A stretch of 64,000 nt of DNA. Origin: Bipolaris cookei. Lineage: Eukaryota; Ascomycota; Dothideomycetes; Pleosporales; Pleosporaceae. Position numbers and translations under genes: made by a program. Location: assembly GCA_002286855.1 (NCBI GenBank), contig NRSV01000039.1:284056-348055 (forward strand), in the 5' to 3' direction. Every line of letters starts with the position of its first letter. Position 1 is the first letter of the stretch. Shown in pieces: positions 1-8,533 of the stretch. A model generated the notes under the pieces. It was not told where the DNA came from. It ran no database searches and saw only the letters and a program-made list of their open reading frames with translations.

Positions 1-600
1 TACTGTGGTGCTTCGGCTTTTGTCTGCTTGCGGCTATGCCTCTAGCAGACGCCTGGTGCTGAAGAACAGTTTAGTAGACAGCAAGAGATGTTAGATAGCT
101 AGCTATCCTTCAGCGGGCTCTTTTAGGGGTAAAGGAAATCTTAAGTCAAAGGAAACGAAGTGGTTTTTGTGTTTTTGCTGGTTTTGTTGCTGGTTCTGTT
201 GTTTTTGTTTTAGTCTTGTTCTTGGCCTAGGTACCACTGTCTTTTCCCCACCCTGGTGCTGTTAATGAACGCTAGTGTAGCTTCTATCCCGGCTGTAGTG
301 TGGAGGAGAAGTGACATTGTAAGCGTTTTCTGGTCGAGAGTTGCTTTTAGCTTGTTTCTATCTGCGTTGTAGTAGCTACAGGACAAGAGGATATGCTCTG
401 GTGTTTGCGGTCTCCCGCGACTGCTGTGGTTGTCACGAGGCTTAGTTGGCGTGACTGGATACTTCGTCTCTTCCATCACATAAGGTGAGGACTGAGCTGA
501 CAGTAAGTTGTCGGTCCAAAAAGCAATAAGTGAATTTACAGTCGGCGTCGAGTGTTTCTGGCTAGCGTTGTTCATAGTTATAGCGACTCGTCAAGGCAAG
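1..600 (-). mobile_element. Tad1-like LINE, 5'-truncated 3' end (copy A)
   Basis: On the minus strand this matches the 3' end of the longer LINE at 58.0-61.9 kb. The frame at 210-575 ends with the same tail after the RNase H domain: a cysteine/histidine stretch beginning GRPQT, a leucine-rich stretch with GIEATLAFI, then a terminal WYLGQEQD. The 3' untranslated part (1-209) matches about 58150-58320, including the motifs around CTTCGGC and the run near the stop codon. The cysteine preceding GRPQT in the other copy is lost here, and no upstream RNase H or reverse transcriptase remains, so it is a dead 5'-truncated copy. It continues off the left edge. The right boundary, near 600, is approximate. 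Confidence 0.8.
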
Positions 601-759
601 CAACTTCCTTGTCTGTTGGTAAGATTAAAAAGCCCTATAGTCAAAGGATTTTGTGGTAAGAAAAGTTGTTGACCGGGGTTTGCAGGCTAAACGCAGTCGC
701 TGTGATAAGGTGCTATTTTCACTTTCACCTTCACTTCGACAACTGCCCGTCTTAGTCAT

Positions 760-1962
760 CACTCGCCTTTGTTGTTCGTACAAAAAAACCCACTCGCTCA
801 CCCGATCTTACTCTTGATAGCTCACACGTCAAAACTGCAACACCGACTCCGACTTCAGATCTCAGGCTCCAGGAACCAAGAAAACATAGGAGGCAGTGGA
901 CTAGTGATCGGGCTTGATTATGGCACCACATACACGGATAAAGCGCCATCCAAGATTTTGAACCTTTTGTGCTAACTATCCTAGGTGTTTCCTTCTGCGA
1001 AATCTCCGGTTCGAAGTCAGAAGAGCAGCATATTGAAATCATTCACGACTGGCCCTCATGTCATGGCAAAGTTGGTACTAAAGAGAAGGTACCAAGCAAA
1101 GTATCATATATGGATGAAGGTCTACGATGGAGCTCTGATATTCCACCCCATGTAAAGCGACATATGTGGACCGAGTTGGAACCTGACAGTCATGGACATG
1201 GTGAGGCCGCCAAGATCATTGGTGAATTGTCGAGTCCGCCCAAGACTCGTAAGCCTCCCGTCGAGATCATCGCAGACTTCCTTGCGCAAATCAACGGCCA
1301 TCTGATTAGGAGCCTAGACGAGAAGTACGGCGAAGAACTGTAGAGAACGCTCCCTATTACCTTGGTGGTGACTGTCCCAGCCGTAGGGTCAGATATCGCA
1401 AAGTACCGGACCATGCAGGCCATTAAGAAAGCCGTATTCAATTCCCTTAAGTTCAAAGAGTTGACAATGCCCGTTATTGTTACTATAGAGCCAGAAGTTG
1501 CTGCCCTATATACAATCAAGACACTCCGCGGCACAGCAAAGGATGCAAAGTTGTCAGTGGATGACGGCTTCATTGTCTTTGATATGGGAAGTGGTACTAT
1601 TGATCTTATTGCGTATCGTGTTACGAGAATTCAGCCGACCATTATTGAAGAAGCGACAGTGGGTAGTGGTGCTCAATGCGGTAGTAGCTTCATCGATCGC
1701 GCATTTCTCCAAGAGCTTGAGCGCCGTCTGGGTACCCAAGACTTTGTCAAAATCGCTGGCTGTCGAAACGAAGACATCCCTCGTAGTTCGCTTACCAGAA
1801 AGGCGGCCAAACTCCTTCAAGATTTCGCTATGGAGGTCAAGGGCGGCTTCTCGGGAACCCAAACGAACTACTTGCTACTGCTGAACCCGCTGAGTGCTAT
1901 CGATGACGACGAGAAGAGAGGGATTCGTGACTGAGAGTTGAAGAGCACATCGTAAATTCTAA
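760..1962 (+). pseudogene. Hsp70-like (actin-type ATPase) protein, truncated and broken
   Basis: Two exons of a fungal Hsp70-like ATPase can be read. The first ends in the phosphate-binding motif GLDYGTTYT (about 906-935); the second starts at about 977 with GVSFCE and carries a second nucleotide-binding motif, FDMGSGTID (about 1579-1605). They should be joined by a short intron with a good branch site (GCTAAC) and acceptor (CTAG) at 968-976, but the donor position reads AT instead of GT. The second exon is cut by TAG at 1341-1343; the frame continues across it, and a tryptophan (TGG) is the likely ancestor. A TGA at 1932-1934 follows GIRD, and homology stops just before a retroelement tail. 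The substrate-binding half expected of a full Hsp70-like protein is missing. Three separate lesions make it a pseudogene. Confidence 0.8.
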
Positions 1963-2029
1963 AGTCCTAATTTCATAATTCATTATTAACTCAGTCACGT
2001 AGGGACGGTGCACGAGCCATGTTTGACTC

Positions 2030-2662
2030 ATGCCTCTGTCAAACATACAAGAATACCAGAAAAAGTACGCTGACAAGAAGAGATTACCAATTCCTTTTAC
2101 AGTTGGGGACCAAGTTCTTCTATCAAATCGAAACATAAAATCGCTAAGGCCAAAGAAGAAGTTGAATTGGAAATACGTGGGGCCGGGAATCATCTTGGCC
2201 CGAATCGGCCCATCCTCGTTCAAAGTAGACTTCCCAGGGCTAGAAAGCGTACACCCGGTCTTTTATGCGTCACTGCTAGAGCTATATGTCCAAGACAACA
2301 CAATCCTGCACCCAGAGACACCCACCGAACACAAATTGGATAGCCACGGCGACGATATGTACTACGTGGACAAAATAGTAGATCAACGCAAAAATGAAAA
2401 CGACCAGTGGGAATACTTGGTCAAATGGGCCGGCTATGAGGACTTTGCGAACACCTGGGAGCCCACGGCCCACATAACCCAAAGAACGCTTAATGAGTAC
2501 TGGAAGAAGTCAAACCAGCTCGTTAGGCCACGAGCTGGGCTAAGGAAATACAAAAAGAGCCGATCAGGAAAAAGTGACACAGACAGCATACCTTCACCCC
2601 AATTTTCCAAAGAAGAATGGTTTGTGGGATGTTTAACGGTGCCTCTGCCTAACATATCCTGA
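2030..2662 (+). mobile_element. Ty3/gypsy chromovirus Pol C-terminal fragment with chromodomain
   Basis: A 210-codon open frame encodes the end of a Ty3/gypsy Pol polyprotein. Residues 24-80 are the integrase C-terminal (SH3-like, GPY/F) region, with FTVGDQVLL, a YVGPG turn and HPVFYASLLE. Residues 108-160 form a chromodomain (YYVDKIVDQR, then YLVKWAGY, then NTWEP), with the aromatic cage residues visible. Chromodomains on fungal retrotransposon integrases direct insertion to heterochromatin. Protease, reverse transcriptase, RNase H and the integrase core are absent, so this is a 3' remnant. No flanking LTR was recognised. It abuts the broken Hsp70-like gene on the left and a cut-off host exon on the right. 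Confidence 0.85.
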
Positions 2663-2742
2663 ATTGCGCCAACTCGGACCAAAACGAGCCAATTCGGTTC
2701 TATGCAACTAAGCTCACAATACTTCACATATCACATTCTTAC

Positions 2743-2884
2743 GGCCAGGCTTGTTGAACACCAAGACCTCGCCACGACCATAGGCCTGGAAGCAGCACGC
2801 ACAAGAGAAGAAGGACTTGATACCCAGCCTCGCAAACAAGTTGGAGGCCTGGATCTTGTCGAACTCGCCGATGTGGTCGGACAT
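2743..2884 (-). pseudogene. First exon of an unrecognised host gene, cut off at 3' side
   Basis: On the minus strand an ATG at 2884 opens a 47-codon exon beginning MSDHIGEFDKI, with a short cysteine cluster (CACC), ending at a good donor (GTAAGA) at 2742. No second exon with clear coding character follows; the DNA beyond is the 3' flank of the chromovirus fragment. Upstream there is a GC-rich stretch (2900-2990) that could be its promoter or leader. The tidy start and donor suggest the 5' end of a real gene truncated by retroelement insertion, but I do not recognise the family and a chance frame is possible. Confidence 0.35.
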
Positions 2885-2944
2885 TGGGGTAGAAGGGGCC
2901 AATTAGGACGAAAGCGGTGCTGACTGGGGTAACGTGGTGGCGTG

Positions 2945-3218
2945 TGGTGGTGTGCGGGGCCGGGCGGGGCAGCTGCAGTAGTTGGTTCTGAATGCATTAC
3001 CGTGCACGGACATCGGGCGAGCCATCCATCAACAGCATCGCGGTCTTAAGCTTGAAGCTATATGTAAGCAGTTGAGTGTGTGTGAAGTATTGTGTATTCT
3101 GATGTGTATGATATAGAAGCAAGTTTAAATACAGCGTTATTAGTCAGTGAGTAACCACGTGACTATACATGGTACTTCTGGGCTTACACTGTACAACGCC
3201 ACACAATAGCTCAATATA
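2945..3218. other. No gene seen; flank of pogo-type element
   Basis: About 270 bases between the cut-off exon and the first pogo-type element. I see no long frame, no clear repeat and no RNA gene. It ends with the TA at 3219-3220 that starts the element. Confidence 0.4.
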
Positions 3219-3228
3219 TAACGTATTC

Positions 3229-3241
3229 TATCACCGAGAGT
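3229..3241 (+). repeat. Target-site duplication, left copy
   Basis: TATCACCGAGAGT, identical to 4263-4275 on the other side of the nested LINE. It lies inside the left terminal repeat of the pogo-type element. Confidence 0.9.
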
Positions 3242-4262
3242 ATTCGGTGCCAAAAAGCAGCAAAATCTATCCGTAACAAAAAAGCAAAGATCTTCTTGAA
3301 ATGGGCTCCAGGCCACACAGACATAGAAGGAAACGAAAAAGCAGACCCCTTAGCAAAGGAAGCTACAAAACAAACACCCAAAAAAATCACAAACAAGTCT
3401 AGCCTTTCTAGGTACTAAGATCAAACTCCTTCAACGAGCTAGCCAAGCAGAAGAGTGGAGAAAATATAGGGGAAAAGCAAGAGAAAAGAAGACCAGCTAC
3501 GGAGCTATCTTCGATCTAAAGCTCAAAAACCAACTAGCAATCCCGAGAGGCACGAAAAGAGAGATTTCAAGCTCTTTCTATTCTCTTAAGATAGGACACG
3601 GATACTTTAACTCCTACCTAAAGAGAGTAAATAGAAGAGAAACATGTTACAGAGATAACAAGAAAGGGGCTCTCCTTGACGCGGGACAAGAGGAACGAGA
3701 GAGCACGAGTGGTTATGGTGCCACAAAGCTCCGCGTNCAGAGCATCTACTTCTATATTGCGGCTTCTATAGCGCAGAAAGAAACCAGCTTAAAAAGACTC
3801 TAGGCCAAAAAGTACTTAAACTCCCACTCCTACTCCATACTACGTGTGGTATAGAAGCTACCTTAGCTTTTATTACTAGTACGAAGATAGGAACAAGAAA
3901 GTGGTACCTAGGCCAGGAAGACTAGAAAAGAATAAAAACAAGAAAGAAAACAGCAAGAAAGAAAGAAAAAGAAGAAAAACACGTTTGCTTTTATTTGCGT
4001 TTATTAGTACTATTTCCTTTCCCTCTAGAGAGCTCGCTAGAAGGCAGCTTAGCCGCCCTACATCTCTCCCTGTCACCAAACTGCTCTTTAGCACCAAGCA
4101 TCTAGAAAGCTAGTAATAGCTTAGCTAGATAAAGGCCGAAGCATCCTAGCTACACTCTATAGCAGAAACCTCCAAATTGTAAATAAGAACTAGATAGAAC
4201 GGCCTTTGGCCAAAGTCTTACATAGCCAACGGCTGATACAGGACTATAAATGGAATTAATAA
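3242..4262 (+). mobile_element. Tad1-like LINE copy B, inserted in a pogo terminal repeat
   Basis: A 5'-truncated LINE of about 1 kb, orientation plus, matching the 3' part of the minus-strand copy at 58.0-61.9 kb: the end of RNase H (WAPGHTDIEGNEKAD, now with PLAKEA), the region after it, the 3' untranslated part, and a tail reading AATGGAATTAATAA. It is flanked on both sides by the same 13-bp target duplication, as expected for target-primed reverse transcription. The frame has several stops and shifts, so it is dead. About 3647-3737 departs from the other copies and contains one N at 3737. Confidence 0.9.
3737..3737. other. Isolated N
   Basis: Single undetermined base inside the divergent patch of LINE copy B, immediately before similarity to the other LINEs resumes at CAGAGCAT. 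Confidence 0.95.
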
Positions 4263-4275
4263 TATCACCGAGAGT
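4263..4275 (+). repeat. Target-site duplication, right copy
   Basis: TATCACCGAGAGT, identical to 3229-3241. The pogo terminal repeat resumes immediately after it with GCCACATCACCGAG. Confidence 0.9.
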
Positions 4276-4334
4276 GCCACATCACCGAGTGTGCCACTTT
4301 TTCTTGGCATCGTGAACTTCACGTAAGAAAGACA

Positions 4335-5583
4335 ATGCCTCAACAACAGAACGCGATATTAACTCAGCGAGAAGGCAGGCTTACTCTAGCTGTTCAGGCC
4401 TATTATACAGGCCAGTTTAAGAGCATTCGGCGCGCTGCAGCAGCCTACAGAGTCCATCGTCAACAGATCTCTCGGCGGCTTCAAGGAATCACCTTTCGAC
4501 CTACGACGCAGCCAAATTGCCAGAAGCTAACTAAGTCTGAAGAGCAAACTATCGTACGATACATTCTTGATCTAGACTCGCGAGTATTTGCCCCCCCGTC
4601 TATGTGAAGTAGCAGATATGGCAGAGAAACTACTGCGCGAACGAGATGGCCAGCCTTTAGGTAGATGCTGGGCAGAGCGGTTCGTTACGCGTATGGACGA
4701 GCTTAAAACAGCCCTTAATCGAGCAAAGGATCATCAGAGAATTCAGCAAGAGAATCTAGAGATAATTAACGCGTGGTTCAAGCTCGTACGAGAGACTATT
4801 GAGAAGTATGGGGCTCATACAGATGACATCCATAGCTTTGATGAAACTGGCTTTCAGATGGGCGTGATTGGATCAATGAAGGTAGTCACAGGCGCAGAGC
4901 GTCGTACGAGACCTACTCTTGCTCAGCCAGGCAATCGTGAGTGGGTTACAGTCATTCAGGGCATCTGCGCTGCAGGATACGCTACCCCGCCATTCATTAT
5001 CTACAAGGGACGCGTCCACATCTCTGCTTGGTACGAAGAAGCATATATACCGTACGATTGGAAGCTCTCAGTATCAGAGAATGGCTGGACGAACAATGAG
5101 CTTGGTCTGGCATGGTTGAAGCACTTTGATGAGTACACAAAGACGCGTCAGGTGGGGTCGTATAGGCTGCTCATCCTTGACGCCCATGAGAGCCACCTTA
5201 ACCAAGAATTTAAGGATTACTGCCTCGTACGAAAGATCCTTACCCTCTGTATGCCTGATCATTCATCGCACATACTTCAGCCACTTGACGTTGTCTGCTT
5301 TTCGCCTCTTAAGCAGAAGTACTCTCAACGCGTACGAGACTTGGCACGCCACCATATCTGGCATATTGACAAGGAGCGCTTCCTTCCAGCCTTTCGAGAC
5401 GCGTTTTTTGACGTGTTTACATCCGACAATTGCAAGAAGGCCTTTGAGGCAGTAGGGCTAGTCCCTATCGACGCGCAGAGAGTCATTGATCGTCTTGACG
5501 TACGTCTTCACACCCCGCCACAGCAAGGCCAGCTAGAAACACCCTGGCAGTCTAAAACACCTAGTAATTCGTACGAATTTGGG
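4335..5583 (+). pseudogene. pogo/Fot1-type transposase, copy 1 (frameshifted, truncated)
   Basis: Begins at ATG 4335. The N-terminus has a helix-turn-helix of the Psq/CENP-B kind (LTQREGRLTLAV, then KSIRRAAAAY). At about 4590 a run of seven C replaces the shorter run in copy 2, shifting the frame by one; the second frame (4588 on) carries the DDE domain with FDETGFQMG (first Asp), LILDAHESHLN (second Asp; copy 2 has LILDGHESH) and HSSHILQPLDVVCF. Similarity ends at the N at 5584. A functional protein is not expected: it has a frameshift, and the CCHC knuckle seen in copy 2 is missing. Confidence 0.9.
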
Positions 5584-5584
5584 N
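5584..5584. other. Isolated N at the transposase break
   Basis: Single undetermined base exactly where pogo copy 1 stops matching copy 2. Confidence 0.95.
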
Positions 5585-5868
5585 GTATTTTGGCATTGCA
5601 TCTTCCCACGCTTAACACGAAAAGACTCACGTATGCCCCTTAGATTGCTGTAATTTTACTATTTAAGGTTTGCGATAGATAGAGGTGGATCTAGCAAGCA
5701 TATAAATGTGTATTTATATTGTCGCACGCGTAGGTGCGGTGAGAAAATGGAGGTTTTTGTTTGTTGCACGCGTACGTGCGGTGAATTGATGAGTGTATTG
5801 TGTCTTGTATGTATGATCTTCTTCTTTTTCTTTGATGTTGTGCTCTCTACAACTGTCTTTTGTACACG
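5585..5868. repeat. Repeat-derived DNA after the broken transposon
   Basis: Unrelated to the transposase copy that it abuts at the N (5584). It contains two direct copies of a unit like GCACGCGTANGTGCGGTGA at about 5724 and 5766, each nearly palindromic, about 40 bases apart. The right part (about 5795-5868) loosely resembles the minus strand at 62725-62800, so it may be the leading part of the same dispersed repeat. No gene is seen. Confidence 0.5.
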
Positions 5869-6070
5869 ACCATTGCAGGGGCTTGTTACATGTAGAATAT
5901 CGACATACATCGGCTGTAGTCCATGCCGATATATCCTGGCATAGTGTTGGCCGTAATTCATGCCGATATGTCCTGGCAAAACATCGGATGTAACTCATAT
6001 CGATATATCCTTGCATAGTCTGCGACATATATCTAAGAACCTCTGCGGCTTGGGCGTAAGGGGCTTGTGC
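5869..6070 (+). repeat. Dispersed repeat with three 37-bp minisatellite units
   Basis: About 5902-6012 reads three imperfect tandem units of about 37 bp, each with CATGCCGATATATCCTGGCA or a close variant preceded by a CGGCTGTA-like stretch. The flanks (GGGCTTGTTACATGTA before, CTGCGGCTTGGGCGT after) match, on the opposite strand, the insert at 62632-62843, which has only one unit. This is therefore a dispersed element whose internal unit varies in number. No coding capacity is seen. Confidence 0.75.
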
Positions 6071-6105
6071 AGTGTTGGTAGTTCGTTGCGGAGGGATGTT
6101 CGACC

Positions 6106-6122
6106 CACAGGGATGGACGTTA
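6106..6122 (+). repeat. 17-bp remnant of a MITE terminal repeat
   Basis: CACAGGGATGGACGTTA is identical to the right end of the MITE at 10984-11000. It sits exactly where homology between the two F-box-like gene copies begins, so it probably marks the lesion that removed the 5' end of copy 1. Confidence 0.6.
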
Positions 6123-6799
6123 GTCATCTTGCTGCATTGATCCACTATCTATACTACAATCTTCAGGCTGTCTCTCCTAAGGCAACCATCGCGCCTGAGG
6201 AGCTAGAATTCAATCAGATTCAGTACGTCAGCAGACAGTGCTACCAAGAAGCACATGGCCTCGAGTTCCATTACAACAATGTTCTGTTCGAGGACAGTCG
6301 CCATGTGAGTGCTGGTCAACGTTGTCGCATGTTTGTGAATAAAGTGATGAAGCAACACTTTGCACAGTACTTGAACCTTTCGATCCGCGGCTCTGGCATC
6401 TCCTTTCAGCCTTCAGGGCTTGATAGCAGCCCCGTCACGCTGACTCAGTTTTGTTTGCAACATCCAAAAGCGTCGCTCCGGCTACACCATCCCTTCTGGT
6501 CCCAGCGACGTCCTGGTTTTCTGCTTCTAGGGCTTGCCTATGCTGCTGCCATACGTGGACATGGACTACTTGAGCGACTCGTTAGAGAGCATGGCCCAAT
6601 GTTGGATTTTGATTTGATGTCGATTAGATCGATGCTCCCCAAAGAAGGTGTACCGCTCAACTTTCGGCTTGCTCCATGGGAAGACAGTCTCGACATACCC
6701 ACAATGCGTGAGTCTCTGGAGGACTGCCTGTTCTCTAAAGACAATAAAAGTGTGCTGTGGCTCGATCTAGTGCAGGACTGGTTCTTCGAAGGCCTGTAA
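6113..6799 (+). pseudogene. F-box-like fungal protein, copy 1 (5' end lost)
   Basis: From HYLYYNL (about 6145) to WFFEGL at the stop this frame is clearly homologous to the full 285-residue protein at 42372-43229 (minus), with long shared blocks such as ATIAPEELEFNQIQYVSRQCY and FWSQRRPGFLLLGLAYA. The first 75-80 residues, which hold the LPAELRE (F-box-like) motif in copy 2, are missing. The first ATG in frame (6113) lies inside a MITE terminal-repeat remnant, so a shortened protein of 228 residues could still be made; no internal stop is present. Without the N-terminal motif, an F-box role is unlikely. The downstream small gene is kept at the same distance as in copy 2. Confidence 0.75.
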
Positions 6800-7232
6800 C
6801 GCCTGACAGGAGGGACGAGATTGGGATTGGTGGCTCGCCCAAATCTCCTAAGCATTCTTTCAGAAGTGTGATCAAGGTAAGATTGTTCACACTGTCCCGG
6901 GATCGGGTTTGCTTCCGTTTCAATAAAAAGTGCGGTGTGACACACGCAGCAGCCCTGCTTCCCTGCATAACACAGGCCTGTGCTGTCCATCTCAATCAGC
7001 CAATAGCAGCCAGTAAGCAGAATGAAGTATGTTGAAATCTCGCATAGAATTTTCTCAACATTTTGTGCGATGATTTCTCGGACTATCAAGAATGTGGGTC
7101 GGTAGACGTCTAAGTGTGCAGAAAGTATATGAAGCGGAAGACTCTTATATTTCACGTCGTCTCTGTTGACCTTCTCCTAAACTCCTCACACTCAAGCGAA
7201 GAAGAGCTCGTCGCGACGCTATTGAAACGATA

Positions 7233-7424
7233 ATGTCGAAGTTTTCTTTCCCAAAGAAGCCTCAACGGTCCCTTCACAAGGCACCCTGTAAACGAAGAGC
7301 GATCACGTTTCAGCGGCTAGCACACCATCCAGAAGAAGAAATTCGAATATTCAAGTTTGACGAAGAACTACAAGAAGAGGCGAAGTGTCGAGCGAATACA
7401 GCCCCGTGGCACATTATCCGCTAA
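7233..7424 (+). CDS. Small basic/acidic protein of the duplicated cassette, copy 1 (63 aa)
   Basis: ATG at 7233 opens a 63-codon frame: a basic half (MSKFSFPKKPQRSLHK, then KRRAIT) followed by an acidic half (PEEEIRIFKFDEELQEEA) and ending WHIIR. The family is unknown to me. It is retained here because the inverted duplicate at 41734-41940 keeps the same start, frame and most residues (68 aa), and because the spacer from the F-box-like stop is nearly equal in both (433 and 431 bases). The basic-then-acidic layout suggests a nuclear or adaptor peptide, but that is inference. No signal peptide or membrane segment is seen. Confidence 0.55.
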   Translation: MSKFSFPKKPQRSLHKAPCKRRAITFQRLAHHPEEEIRIFKFDEELQEEAKCRANTAPWHIIR

Positions 7425-8448
7425 CTTGCAAATCTCCAGCTTGTAAGCACAGCCCCAACATAAGAGCATCGCGAGATTTAACAGTTCTTCTAGTAGAGAG
7501 AAATTCTTAGGGTGGTCGTGATTCTCCACTCTTTTCCATATCGCATGACCAATAGTCATGGCGAATCAAGATTGCCTGCGTTGGCCATGAAATTCCTTGG
7601 AACGAGTTAGCACGTACTACGGCTCGCTCGACAGTATTGAACCCGTCTCTGGAATAAGAAAAAAAAGATCGTATTCGATAGCAATATCAGAATTTTCCAA
7701 TCTACGAATGCCATGCCATGACTGTCTGTCCATCAGGTGCTTCTGTCATGTGCCTCTCTTTCCTCTCAGGAAAAGAAGACTACCTTCCACAAACTTTTCA
7801 TGCTGATCGAAGCTTCAAGTTTCAAATTTGAGGGGCTCTCCTTCTCAATGTGTTTACCTTTAAAGAAGACTATCTGTAAGCTAGATGAGCATACAGCTTA
7901 CAGCTATGCAGAACACAGCAGGCGATGTAAGCGTCACAGTCACCTTATAACCAGAACGCATCGATTAGTCGCACGCGACCCCACGCGCCTTTAGGAGTTA
8001 TCCTATTTCTTCGTGCTGTTGTGCGTACATACTTGCTGTAGCCTTCGAACAGAGATATGCGGAGATGGTTAATGTAATCGTGAGTTAGACATCACGTGTT
8101 CGGCGAACAGCGGTTCTTCACTTTGAATCTGGCCCTGTGCCTTGTCCTGCGTCGAAGGTCAGCTACGAACGCGATAATGGAGAGTACCGCGAGTGACTTC
8201 GCTGTTATGGCACGATCCCAAACCACAAAACGGAGGGAATAAGTATTTGGAACAAATGTGTGTGTACAAAAGCTTGATTGGTGAAGTGAGGATCTTGTTG
8301 GAGCCTGAGTATTTCGTAAGCGAGTCGCCCACCCAAGATCCCACCAAAAGTCGAGATTGGCAGGGGTCTATATCTCAACAGTCACATATTTAGATCATCG
8401 AAAGATCTGATTGATTGTTATTAGGTATAACTAGTTATATTAATTAGT
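7425..8448. other. Non-coding; left part is the downstream half of the duplicated block
   Basis: About 7570-7780 still aligns with the minus strand at about 41600-41400, for example around GTTAGCACGT and CATGACTG. From 7800 to the TA at 8449-8450 I see no gene, RNA or repeat that I can support. Confidence 0.5.
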
Positions 8449-8533
8449 TAACGTAAAGCACCACCGAGCCGGACACACCACCGAGCCGGACACTTTTTCT
8501 TGGCATCACGAACTTCATGTACGAAAACTCGAA

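Larger units (their letters stand above)
3221..5583 (+). mobile_element. pogo/Fot1-type DNA transposon, copy 1 (interrupted, right end lost)
   Basis: The left terminal repeat starts after the TA at 3219-3220 with ACGTATTC and aligns, once the nested LINE is removed, with the left terminal repeat of copy 2 at 8451, including the doubled CACCGAG unit and the CTTTTTCTTGGCATC stretch (4305-4319 here). The transposase gene follows at 4335 in the same orientation. The element is broken at the single N at 5584, where similarity to copy 2 stops at the same residue (YEFG); the C-terminal third of the gene and the right terminal repeat are missing. Confidence 0.85.

Noticed and set aside
5700..6020. 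CRISPR-like array at the 37-bp tandem units
   Set aside because: Units are directly adjacent without spacers, and the host is a fungus; it is a minisatellite.
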